From: an uncultured Clostridia bacterium
GTDB taxonomy: Bacteria > Bacillota > Clostridia > Oscillospirales > Oscillospiraceae
Direction: 5' to 3'
NCBI GenBank assembly: GCA_946186375.1
Contig: CAMHMZ010000024.1
Span: forward strand, 1 to 37,014
Length of the DNA stretch: 37,014 nt
The notes below the pieces were generated by a model. It ran no database searches and was not told the DNA's origin. It was given only the letters and a program-made list of their open reading frames with translations. A program made the position numbers and the translations under genes. Within the stretch, counting starts at the first letter, position 1, and each line of letters opens with the position of its first letter. Positions 24,141 through 31,526 of the stretch are shown here, piece by piece.

Positions 24141-24384
24141 CTCTGTCTCCTTTCTGACAGTCAGAGCAGCCTGCTTTGTCAGGTTTCGTTGCTGTGTACC
24201 ACGCGGAGGCCACATACTCCACAAGGCAGGATTTTGGCACCCGAATGGACGATCCGATGCGAAGGTGCCGGATCGAATTGCTGTTTATGAGATTATAGGC
24301 GCTGTTTCGACCGATGTGCAAAGCCTCGCTGACCTGCAGAACGGTCATAATGTCCGGGTAGGCTTCAAAGAGCAGTTCTTCCAT
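24112..24384 (-). CDS. xis: excisionase-type helix-turn-helix protein
   Basis: A 90-residue protein with an N-terminal MerR-like winged-helix DNA-binding domain (VLQVSEALHIGRNSAYNLINSNSI, then a basic wing IGSSIRVPKSCLVEYV). Its position directly upstream of and overlapping int identifies it as the recombination directionality factor. The C-terminal 25 residues, which overlap int, are less conserved in style. The ribosome site is weak (GCGGGAATGAT). Confidence 0.83.
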   Translation of the reverse strand: MEELLFEAYPDIMTVLQVSEALHIGRNSAYNLINSNSIRHLRIGSSIRVPKSCLVEYVASAWYTATKPDKAGCSDCQKGDRDDWQPANQK

Positions 24385-24491
24385 ATCATTCCCGCCCGTT
24401 TCCGCTCCGCGAGATCACAGCCAAATCAACTTTATAAATGACAGGATATTCAACATTTTCAAGGTACATAGGGAACACACTTCCTATCATG

Positions 24492-24520
24492 ATTTTCTCA
24501 TTTTTGTCGATTCTTGTCAA
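24492..24520 (-). promoter_or_regulatory. candidate xis-int promoter
   Basis: On the minus strand TTGACA (24515-24520) and a weak GAAAAT (24492-24497), spacer 17 bp. The perfect -35 with a poor -10 suggests activator dependence. Confidence 0.45.
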
Positions 24521-24544
24521 ATTTTCAGAACATTTTTTAGAGAT

Positions 24545-24640
24545 TTATTTATCATCGTGTTTCCGGGCCATTTGCATGAGGCACATAATGGCAACGCCGA
24601 AAAAACCGCCTGCCATAAGGCCAAGAAAAAACTGCAGCAT
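24545..24640 (-). CDS. 31-residue DUF3789-type membrane peptide
   Basis: A very short gene reading MLQFFLGLMAGGFFGV and ending RKHDDK. It is a single membrane helix with a basic cytoplasmic tail. GGGAGGATAACGTT gives a good ribosome site before ATG 24640. Peptides of this type recur at this spot in Firmicutes conjugative elements; the function is unknown. Confidence 0.72.
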   Translation of the reverse strand: MLQFFLGLMAGGFFGVAIMCLMQMARKHDDK

Positions 24641-24660
24641 AACGTTATCCTCCCTAATGC

Positions 24661-24675
24661 GTTTCACGATGAAAC
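24661..24675. repeat. dispersed palindrome, copy 1
   Basis: GTTTCACGATGAAAC, a GTTTCAC/GTGAAAC-type dyad with one altered base pair, flanked by ATGC and GAAT. It lies 20 bp upstream of the DUF3789-type gene, before its ribosome site. Confidence 0.6.
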
Positions 24676-24691
24676 GAATAAAAACGACAAA

Positions 24692-24716
24692 ATCCGCACT
24701 ATTGGTTAGTGCGGAT
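24692..24716 (-). terminator. hairpin terminator or attenuator before the DUF3789-type gene
   Basis: A perfect 10-bp stem, ATCCGCACTA and its complement, closes a 5-nt loop. On the minus strand it is followed by TTTTGTCGTTTTT. Confidence 0.6.
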
Positions 24717-25099
24717 CGAAGGTATCACGATGTTTTCAAAGGCAAAGGACAGACGGCGGCGGGGCGGGCCGCTCCGTAGGATATGTTTTTCGTGCCTCCC
24801 TCCATGCTTATGGCGGGACGTTTGACTCTGTGACGTGCCATCAACGTAGGTATCATTATGCCCGCTTGCGGATCATGGCCGGCAGCCGTGCCATTGGCTG
24901 CGTACAGCGGTGGTGTTGTTCGCTCTGCCGCCGGTGATTTCACCTCCTCACCGGCTGGCAATCCTGGCGCACCCGCTGCCTGGCTTCCCGCAAGCGGAAC
25001 GTATCTGCTTGCCCTATTCACTTGTCTGAGCCTTCCGGCTCACAGAAACGCGCCATCTGCGGTGCGCTTCTGTGAACGGGAAGATCCGTTCACTTATTT
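24717..25099. other. structured spacer without a convincing gene
   Basis: About 380 bp. Open frames exist on both strands, but neither has a credible ribosome site plus recognisable product. At 25027-25093 three successive stem-loops are visible: TGAGCC/GGCTCA (25027-25042), CACAGAA/TTCTGTG with a partly paired interior (25041-25074), and GTGAACGG/CCGTTCAC (25072-25093). The first two and last two share bases, so they are mutually exclusive. It follows the Spo0A-C gene on the minus strand. Confidence 0.5.
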
Positions 25100-25480
25100 C
25101 TATTGCCTTTCGTATGCTCCGTAACGGAGATAGGCAACCAGAATGTCTATAAACTCGCTGTTCGTAGGCATGTTTTCCAGCTCGATTCCCGCAACGCGGT
25201 TAAGGTCAGAATGGTCATAGCGATCCCAGCAGGAAGCAATCACCGTCCGGATCGCGTGTTCTACCGAAGCTGGCCGCACCTGAAAATACTTCGCGGTATC
25301 GGGATAGGCGCATTTGGTGATCCAGTAATGCTCGTCTGGCTTTTGCAGGATGTTATACACGATGTAAACGACATAATTAAACCCAACAAGCCGACCGGAA
25401 GCGCCAATGCTCCGAAGTAATATTGCGATCTCCTCCGGCGGGATGGTGTCATTGCTTTTCTCTTGATGGAAGCTATACAT
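25100..25480 (-). CDS. Spo0A C-terminal domain-like DNA-binding protein
   Basis: A 126-residue protein aligning with the DNA-binding effector domain of Spo0A. The pattern is a GASGRLVGFNYVVYIVYNIL helix pair, YPDTAKYFQVRPASVEHAIRTVI (recognition helix region) and MPTNSEFIDILVAYLR at the end. No receiver domain precedes it, so it cannot be phosphorylated the Spo0A way. It may bind 0A-box-like sites and tie element activity to host sporulation state; that is inference. ATG 25480 has AGGAGAAAGAGA just upstream. It is divergent from the XRE regulator. Confidence 0.78.
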   Translation of the reverse strand: MYSFHQEKSNDTIPPEEIAILLRSIGASGRLVGFNYVVYIVYNILQKPDEHYWITKCAYPDTAKYFQVRPASVEHAIRTVIASCWDRYDHSDLNRVAGIELENMPTNSEFIDILVAYLRYGAYERQ

Positions 25481-25652
25481 TCTCTTTCTCCTATGTTTTA
25501 GTTTCTGATCAGTGACTATATTTTACCGCAACCGGCAGCATTTGTGGTGTTCCTTCGCTCGACTTATACCTATATCGACACACCGAAAAACAATCAAAAT
25601 CACTCATTATCGACAAATTATGTAAACCACCCGTATTTCGAGAACCTATATT

Positions 25653-25718
25653 ATCTTTTCGGTAAAATCGAAAAGATGACAAATTCCAACATCAAAACCG
25701 ATACTGTACAATCGGTTT
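25653..25718. promoter_or_regulatory. operator/promoter region of the XRE regulator
   Basis: Two perfect dyads precede the regulator: ATCTTTTCG/CGAAAAGAT (25653-25661, 25669-25677) and AAACCGAT/ATCGGTTT (25695-25702, 25711-25718). A TACAAT -10 candidate (25707-25712) lies inside the second. This suggests autoregulation. Confidence 0.5.
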
Positions 25719-25731
25719 GAGGTGAATAAAG

Positions 25732-26082
25732 ATGGCGGAATTCTCAAAATACTTGGGCGAAAGCATTTATAGGAATAGAAAGCGTCAGAAAATGACCCAG
25801 GCGGAACTTGCAGAGAAAGCGGGCGTCACGGAACAGACGATCCGCAAAATCGAGCACGGCGAGGGAAATCCGCAGTTGGATGTGCTGTGCGCGCTTGTGA
25901 CAACGTTGATGATAGATCCCTCAGAAATCTTTTATCCCCAGACAGATCCCGAAGATTCGGCCAGAAAAGAGCTTGAAATCCTGCTGGGCGATTGCAGCGA
26001 CGATCAAATTCGTTGCCTGCTTCCTATCGTTGAGGCCGCGCTGGGGATCGTAAAAGGTCGGAGCCTGACTGCCGTAAAATAA
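25732..26082 (+). CDS. XRE-family transcriptional regulator
   Basis: A 116-residue protein. The N-terminal helix-turn-helix spans about 8-62 (MTQAELAEKAGVTEQTIRKIEHG is the core). The C-terminal half is a helical segment without a known ligand or protease motif. It is divergently oriented to the Spo0A-C gene, with dyads in its promoter, so it is a likely repressor of the element's left region. GAGGTGAATAAAG precedes the ATG. Confidence 0.85.
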   Translation: MAEFSKYLGESIYRNRKRQKMTQAELAEKAGVTEQTIRKIEHGEGNPQLDVLCALVTTLMIDPSEIFYPQTDPEDSARKELEILLGDCSDDQIRCLLPIVEAALGIVKGRSLTAVK

Positions 26083-26087
26083 GAAAA

Positions 26088-26121
26088 GAGCCTGCTTCTC
26101 CACTCACGGAGTAGCAGGCTC
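26088..26121. terminator. terminator between XRE and KTR genes
   Basis: A 14-bp stem with one mismatch (26088-26101 with 26108-26121). On the minus strand it is followed by TTTTCTTATTTT, so it chiefly terminates the KTR transcript, and it separates two convergent genes. Confidence 0.75.
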
Positions 26122-26127
26122 TGCGCT

Positions 26128-26319
26128 TTAAGCGTCTGGCTCGTCGCTAACTACGATCTTGAATTTTATCACGCCGAGTTTGGTTTCCTTTTTGCATTTG
26201 GTACAGTATAAGGGGAAATTCAGAAGTACTGTGTCCTCGTAGATTTTGATTTTCGTTCTGGCTCCGCATTTTGGACATGGAAGCCAGAGCATTTCTTTTT
26301 TCCCGTCTATTTCTATCAT
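26128..26319 (-). CDS. cysteine-rich KTR-type zinc-ribbon protein
   Basis: A 63-residue protein with two CxxC pairs (CPKCG and CTKCK) around the K-T-R stretch (GARTKIKIYEDT) that names the family. It is probably a small zinc ribbon. Genes of this kind are common passengers in conjugative elements of Firmicutes and their function is unknown. The ribosome site (AAAGGG) is very close to the ATG, so the start is slightly uncertain. Confidence 0.72.
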   Translation of the reverse strand: MIEIDGKKEMLWLPCPKCGARTKIKIYEDTVLLNFPLYCTKCKKETKLGVIKFKIVVSDEPDA

Positions 26320-26370
26320 CCCTTTCTTTCAACTGGAGTGCATGATGCCAATTTATGCATGCTTTTCTTG

Positions 26371-27189
26371 TCAAAGAGCATTTTTAGGGCAAGTATTTAC
26401 ACACTCCATGCACAAAATGCACTCAGTACCATTTATCCTTTTTCTTGAATTATCAGTCACATCTACATTCATAGGACATACCCGCTTGCACTTGCCGCAA
26501 GAGATACATTTGCTTTTGTCACACTGGATGCGGGACAAAGAAAAATAGCTCATTGGCTTTAAAAATACCGTTATTGGACATATATACTTGCAGAAAGCTC
26601 GGTTGTCTTTGAATGCAAAAGCAAGTGCTATTCCGATAACGTAATATGCCACATTCCCGATGATAAACGCCCAAAACATAATCCGTTCGATATTGCCGAC
26701 TTTGGCAAGGAATAACGCAGCCACGAATATCAAGGAGGCCGCAAATGTGATGTATCTGATCCATCCGATTTTCTTTCTTGGGTGCAATGGCGTTTTGTAA
26801 GGGAGAAAATCTAGGATCATAGCTGTCCAACACGCATAGCCGCACCATCCTCTGCCAAACAGCAGAGGGCCAAATATTTTAGCAACAGCATAGTGGATGG
26901 TTGCGGCTTCAAAAACACCGGTGAACAGATAATACCAGAATCCCTCAATCTGCATATTTTCATGACAGATGAGCCCCAGGTAAACCAGCATATACAAGCC
27001 AACCAACAGCTGAACGGTACGCCGTGCATGCTTGTATTTTCGGATAAACAGAAAGATACCCAGCGAAACGGACAGCCCGATGTAGCTGAAGTTAAACAAA
27101 TAGAATATTTTGCCCTTTGTCAGCCACAAAGTTATCGCAACGGTTTCAAAGAGAATTAGCATCAGAATCGGTGCCCTGTACTTTTTCAA
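26371..27189 (-). CDS. NapH/CcoG-like membrane 4Fe-4S protein
   Basis: A 272-residue polytopic membrane protein with five or more hydrophobic helices. CGYACW and CKYICPI cysteine motifs sit at the membrane, and two ferredoxin-type clusters lie at the C-terminus (CISCGKCKRVCP and CILCMECVNTCP). It probably carries electrons between a quinone or flavoprotein and a partner at the membrane. The start is TTG 27189, since GGAGGTGATCAC sits directly upstream. No ATG or GTG is suitable. It follows the flavoprotein gene by 28 bp, so the two are likely partners. Confidence 0.8.
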   Translation of the reverse strand: MKKYRAPILMLILFETVAITLWLTKGKIFYLFNFSYIGLSVSLGIFLFIRKYKHARRTVQLLVGLYMLVYLGLICHENMQIEGFWYYLFTGVFEAATIHYAVAKIFGPLLFGRGWCGYACWTAMILDFLPYKTPLHPRKKIGWIRYITFAASLIFVAALFLAKVGNIERIMFWAFIIGNVAYYVIGIALAFAFKDNRAFCKYICPITVFLKPMSYFSLSRIQCDKSKCISCGKCKRVCPMNVDVTDNSRKRINGTECILCMECVNTCPKNAL

Positions 27190-27217
27190 GTGATCACCTC
27201 CGTTTGTTCTATGCCGA

Positions 27218-28855
27218 TCATTTCTCCGACGCAATCTTTGCTGGATACCATTTTTGAAACCATGCTGTGAATAGCCCCAACAAGATTGGTACAGTTTGGT
27301 TCAGCAGAATCAAAACCAAGTATGGCACCCGTCCACTGAGAAGGAGGGTCCAACCGGCTGTAAGAATATATAGCACACCCCATGCAACGGCAATACGATA
27401 GTTGGTCCTCATAAAAATGGGGTTGTTCAGCGCGTTTTCTCCATAGCTGTATTTCACATACGCAGCGCAGAGAGGTTCTTTTGTTAGGCAGGAAAATAGC
27501 CAAAGTGATCCAAATAGAAAATAACCCAAGACCACTGCTAACTGGCCCTTTCCTGTGACAGAAGCAAAAACCGCCAGCAGCGCCACAATCAAAAAGGAGA
27601 TCTTGTCGTAAATACAAAGCTCATGCTGCCCCATGATAAGTGGCAGACATGCACAAACGAAAAGCGTTACCAGCGCGCCGACATGAGTATGGATAGATAC
27701 TGCCACCCAGAGCGTAATCCAGGCACTGAGCATGGTGATCATCAACGGGGGCTTACTTGCTTTTTCGACGATGGTGCTTTTTCGTGTGTTTTGCCGCTTT
27801 CCTGCACTACCAAAGTATTTACCCCAGTTCATCATTAGTGAGAAGTCTCCGCTGGTTCGGTACAAATGCTTGGCCAGTGCTTCATCGCCTCGCATATCTC
27901 CTCGAGAAATGGCTACCCATACTTCCCAAGGCGTGTCAATACGGGTGGAAGCTACCAGACTCCCATCCGTGCGCACTTCTGCTCCATCCTTTCCCAGCAA
28001 AATCTGATAAGTCTTTCCCAGATCAGTGTAGCAAATCTCAAGAACCCGATCTCTTCCATCGTAACTGTCTTTGTTATAGAGTGCTGCCATCTGACGGGTA
28101 AAGATTAGGCTTTTGTCTTCCATTTGTCCGGCGTCTCGCGCAATTCCCCAGCTCGCGTCGGCCATGGCCTCAAAGACCTCTTTCGGATAAAGAAGGGTAT
28201 GCAGTTTGACATTTGTCTCCTCAGATATTTTTCCTGCAGCGTATTCCGATCCAGCTTGTCTAACATAGGAAAGATATTCGTCTGTTCTACTGGACAGCTC
28301 TTTCACGCGGAACAACTCGCCCTGTCCGCAAAAGATGGCTGTATAGTTTCTCTGACCCAGAAAATGATCGAACATCCGCGTTACGCTGTCGTAATTCCCT
28401 TCTGCTGAATAAAAACCGCAAGTCGATATTAGGACATGCTTTATTCCTTTTATCTCATACCTGGAAGGATGACTTCCGCCGCCACATCCATCTGTACGAG
28501 AACTCATGAACGGAAGCTTCATTGGCAGTTGACGGTCAATCAGGTTTTTAAGAATCCCCGGGACGCCGAAATAGTATAGGGGGAAGCTCCAAACAATCAA
28601 GTTGGAGCAGATGATTCTATCTAAAACCATCTGCATATCATCTTTTATACAGCAGATGCCGGGTGTCTTTTGCCAACATGCAAAGCATCCTTTGCATGAC
28701 GATATATTCATAGAGGCAATGTGCAGTTCTTCAACAGTAACTGTTTCGCCCGATTCTTCACGCTCAGACCGAACACCATCTATAAAGCTTGTTGCCAAAC
28801 GAAGCGAGTTACTCCTTTGCCCTTTCGGGCTTCCGTTAATCAGCAGTATTTTCAC
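27218..28855 (-). CDS. flavodoxin-like reductase fused to SCP2-like and membrane domains
   Basis: A 545-residue multidomain protein. Residues 1-210 are a NADPH-dependent FMN reductase/flavodoxin fold (LLINGSPKGQRSNS phosphate loop, SSCKGCFACW cysteines, WSFPLYYFGVPGILKNLIDR). Residues about 220-335 resemble an SCP2 sterol-carrier fold (TRIDTPWEVWVAISRGD). Residues about 365-545 hold about six membrane helices. The start is GTG 28855 with GGAGAAGGTG upstream, and it overlaps the PadR gene by 20 bp. Together with the NapH-like gene it forms a membrane redox unit under PadR control. The substrate is unknown. Confidence 0.75.
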   Translation of the reverse strand: MKILLINGSPKGQRSNSLRLATSFIDGVRSEREESGETVTVEELHIASMNISSCKGCFACWQKTPGICCIKDDMQMVLDRIICSNLIVWSFPLYYFGVPGILKNLIDRQLPMKLPFMSSRTDGCGGGSHPSRYEIKGIKHVLISTCGFYSAEGNYDSVTRMFDHFLGQRNYTAIFCGQGELFRVKELSSRTDEYLSYVRQAGSEYAAGKISEETNVKLHTLLYPKEVFEAMADASWGIARDAGQMEDKSLIFTRQMAALYNKDSYDGRDRVLEICYTDLGKTYQILLGKDGAEVRTDGSLVASTRIDTPWEVWVAISRGDMRGDEALAKHLYRTSGDFSLMMNWGKYFGSAGKRQNTRKSTIVEKASKPPLMITMLSAWITLWVAVSIHTHVGALVTLFVCACLPLIMGQHELCIYDKISFLIVALLAVFASVTGKGQLAVVLGYFLFGSLWLFSCLTKEPLCAAYVKYSYGENALNNPIFMRTNYRIAVAWGVLYILTAGWTLLLSGRVPYLVLILLNQTVPILLGLFTAWFQKWYPAKIASEK

Positions 28856-29402
28856 GCTTCACCTTCTCCAGTTCGCTAATGCATTTCTTGCACCATTGCT
28901 TAACCATTTCCTCGTACATTAGCCCAAATTCGATGGTGAACTTCCAAAACATCGTCTTCTCTGAATCACCGATCATTGCCGCATAATGCTCGGCGGCAGC
29001 ACATGCTGCATCACTTCCGTTCGAAAAGGCAGAAGGGTTCTCAGCGATAGAACGAAAAAAAGCAAGGTTTTCTTCTATACTGCATTCACCACGAAAAAAC
29101 GTTTTCATTAGAAAAGGCGTCCGCACATTGACTGGCTGATTATCCTTTAACCATCTATTGAGTTCTTCTTTTCCGGCCAATGTAATTGATAGAATCTTTT
29201 TGTCGGGTCTGCTTTTCTGCACCACATGCTCGGATTTGATCCAGCCTTCTTTTTCAAGCACTTGGAGTTCTCTGTAGATTTGGCTCGTCTGCGCCGTCCA
29301 AAAATGGCTCAGGGACTCATGAAAGATCGTCATTATCTCATAGCCTGTCATGTCGCCGTAATTTAACAGTCCGAGGATTCCGTGTTTTAGCACCGCAACC
29401 AT
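28836..29402 (-). CDS. PadR-family transcriptional regulator
   Basis: A 188-residue regulator. The N-terminal winged helix (about 1-85) opens LKHGILGLLNYGDMTGYEIM and contains QIYRELQVLEKEGWI. The C-terminal half (about 95-180) is the helical dimerisation domain of the Vir_act_alpha_C type. PadR proteins usually repress adjacent detoxification or efflux genes and release on binding phenolic or other small ligands. It is the first gene of a three-gene unit with the two redox genes and has a strong, dyad-rich promoter. Confidence 0.9.
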   Translation of the reverse strand: MVAVLKHGILGLLNYGDMTGYEIMTIFHESLSHFWTAQTSQIYRELQVLEKEGWIKSEHVVQKSRPDKKILSITLAGKEELNRWLKDNQPVNVRTPFLMKTFFRGECSIEENLAFFRSIAENPSAFSNGSDAACAAAEHYAAMIGDSEKTMFWKFTIEFGLMYEEMVKQWCKKCISELEKVKRENTAD

Positions 29403-29416
29403 CTCCTTGATATTCT

Positions 29417-29467
29417 ACATGTTGAATAATCTAACCTTAATATAATTCAACTTGTGGAACATGTCAA
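29417..29467 (-). promoter_or_regulatory. padR-redox operon promoter and operator
   Basis: On the minus strand TTGACA (29462-29467) and TATATT (29439-29444), spacer 17 bp. Half-sites ACATGTTGAAT (29417-29427) and, inverted, ATTCAA with a nearby ACATGT (29445-29464) flank the -10, suggesting PadR autoregulation. Confidence 0.72.
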
Positions 29468-29581
29468 CAGACATTTGAAGAAATAACAACGGCAGTAAAA
29501 CCGGAGTTTACTACCCATTATATCTCCCAGAAGGTAACGATAGTTCCGTAGTATTTGCAGATATGGAATAATGAATCAGGA

Positions 29582-29619
29582 AATATAGGCCGCGGCTCAA
29601 ATGAGTCGCGGCCTATATT
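29582..29619 (-). terminator. terminator of the transfer gene cluster
   Basis: A 17-bp stem with a G-T pair (29582-29598 with 29603-29619) closes an AAAT loop and overlaps the stop of the lysozyme-CHAP gene. The 29,470-29,580 stretch to its left has no gene; a short open piece there reading TAVKPEFTTHYIS might be a gene remnant. Confidence 0.7.
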
Positions 29620-31075
29620 AATACAGTGGCAAGCCAAAGCCATACACAGGAGCTGAACCCATCGTATAGTGCCGTTCCGCGCATATATCGCCGGTGTTGC
29701 CTTCTACGGTATAGATCAGGCCGTTTTCCACCTTCTCCACGATCCCGACGTGATCGGCCAGGCCATCACTTTCCCAGTCGAAAAAAATAATGTCGCCGGG
29801 GCTCGGCTCATAGTCCCGGCCTTGCCATTGGCCGCGCTCTATGAACCAGTCCACATAGGGGCGCACGCCCTCCATCTTCGGCAGCACACCGGCGTCTAGA
29901 TAGCCGCATTGATCGGCACACCAGCTTACGAAGATCGCGCACCATTCCACGCGATAGTCTAAGCCCCACCAGCTCCAATAGGGAGCACCTCCGGTGTTGC
30001 CGATCTGCGTCTGCGCGACAGCTACCATAGCGGTGTTGCCCTCGCCCATGAAGTAGCGCCCGATGGGATAATAGCGGAGGACGTGAGACACATAGGATTT
30101 ATCGCCGTAGCCTGCCCAGCCGTACCGGGCAGCCATCATGTCCGAAAACTCGATAGCGTTCAACTCGGAATAGCCGCCATAGTTGGCAAGCGCCCAGGAG
30201 ATATAGCCGGGGCCAAAGTTGTACCCTTGCAGGGCAAGAGAGATACGATCAAGGTCTATCGGGCTTTCCACGGCGGCCATGCTAAGCACGTCAGCGAGGG
30301 TATGTACGCCCACGTCGATAGAGTATTCGGGATCGGTGATACTGTTCGGCGCGTGGGGATAACGAGTATTATAGCCGCTTTCCGAGCATTGCATGGGATC
30401 GCTGCCGTGCCCGCCACTTTCCTGCATCATCACGGCGGCGATTAAATCCTCATATTTGGGGATGCCGTACTGCGCAGCGTAGAGCCGGATCAAGGGACGG
30501 TACGCTTCCACCTCCGGACTGACAGGAACATAGGCGCTGCGCCCCTCACCGCTGCTTGTCAGCATAGAGGCCACACCAATGATCACAACAAAAGGAATGA
30601 GGATCAGCACCAGCGCTCCGGCAGCATACAGCAGCGTTTCTTTGCTGGGTGTGACGGCCTTTGAGATTGCCGTACCCAGCTTTTTGAATACCTCGCCGCT
30701 TGCTTTTGTCGCTTTCCCGGAAACGCTGCTTACCGTGTCGGTCTTGATCTTTTGGATTGCCCGGTCGCGGGCAAGTCTGCGACCCTGTTCTTTGACGAGC
30801 TGGGGTTTCTGTGCGGCGACAGAGGAAGTGTCACGGGGCAGCGCTCGATGACGCTGCCCCGTGGTAGAAGTAGTGTAAACAGATTCTTTTGTCCGTTCTC
30901 TATATTCTCTTTTCCGCGCCGGGGTTTTTATATCCCGGCGCGTTGCTGTTTCGCTGGGCTTTTCCTGAACCTCCGGGATCGGTGTGGTCTTCGCTGTTTG
31001 CTGTGCTTGCGCCTGGAGCTGGCGAACAAATGAGCGTTGTATTTGATCTTTTGGCTACAGCACTTCGGGCGGCTC

Positions 31076-31104
31076 AAAATGCGTTTCACCGTGATACGCA
31101 TTTT
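31076..31104. repeat. dispersed palindrome, copy 2
   Basis: A 14-bp-arm palindrome around GTTTCACCGTGATAC with one mismatch. It lies inside the hydrolase gene and is translated AYHGETH, 19 bp before the TAG codon. Confidence 0.72.
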
Positions 31105-31200
31105 GCTGCTCCTCTGTTCTACGCTGCTTAAACTCCTTGACCGCCTCCCGGCGCATACGATCTTTCGGCGCAGGCTTGTTATTCTTAGGTGCTGTTCCAG

Positions 31201-31225
31201 AATCCGTTTCACCGTGAAACGGATT
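31201..31225. repeat. dispersed palindrome, copy 3
   Basis: A perfect 12-bp-arm palindrome (AATCCGTTTCAC and its complement around a single C). It lies inside the hydrolase gene and is translated PFHGETD. Confidence 0.78.
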
Positions 31226-31526
31226 ATCTGATCGCTGCTTGCTCTTTGTTGTGGCAGGAAGGGATTGCAATACCTCATGAGCAACGTCGGTGGCATAGCT
31301 TTCTACCTTGTCAACAGCGGTATAGGGCTGCTGATCCTGTTCGGGTGCTATGGCCTGCTGTGCCTCGGAGAGTTGCTTTTTCGCCGTCTCTATCGCGTGG
31401 TATCGGCCTGCCTGCTTGATGGCCTCTTTAGTCGGCACTTTCCGGGGAGGCTTGTCTTTCAGCGCATTGGCTTTCTCCCTAATGTATTTCCTGCGCCCGG
31501 CCTCTTTTGCTTTGCTGCGCTCCATA

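Larger units (their letters stand above)
29618..31525 (-). pseudogene. lysozyme-like/CHAP conjugation hydrolase interrupted by in-frame TAG
   Basis: The gene reads as one 636-codon frame broken only by TAG at 31055-31057. The part before it (156 residues, MERSKAKEAGRRKYIREKA...) is a basic cytoplasmic N-terminus. After the stop the same frame continues PKDQIQRSFVRQLQAQ, then a membrane helix (LLYAAGALVLILIPFVVII), a lysozyme-like domain with glutamate in AAVMMQESGGHG, and a CHAP/NlpC domain with cysteine in EWCAIFVSWC and histidine in LADHVGIV. The codon was probably CAG (Gln). No good start follows the stop; GTG 30610 lies inside the membrane helix. Two dispersed palindromes are translated within it. 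Either it is inactive, the stop is suppressed, or it is a sequence error. Confidence 0.78.

Noticed and set aside
24725-25124. Two overlapping open frames (minus 98 codons, plus 88 codons)
   Set aside because: No credible ribosome site or recognisable product; the region is better explained as a structured spacer.
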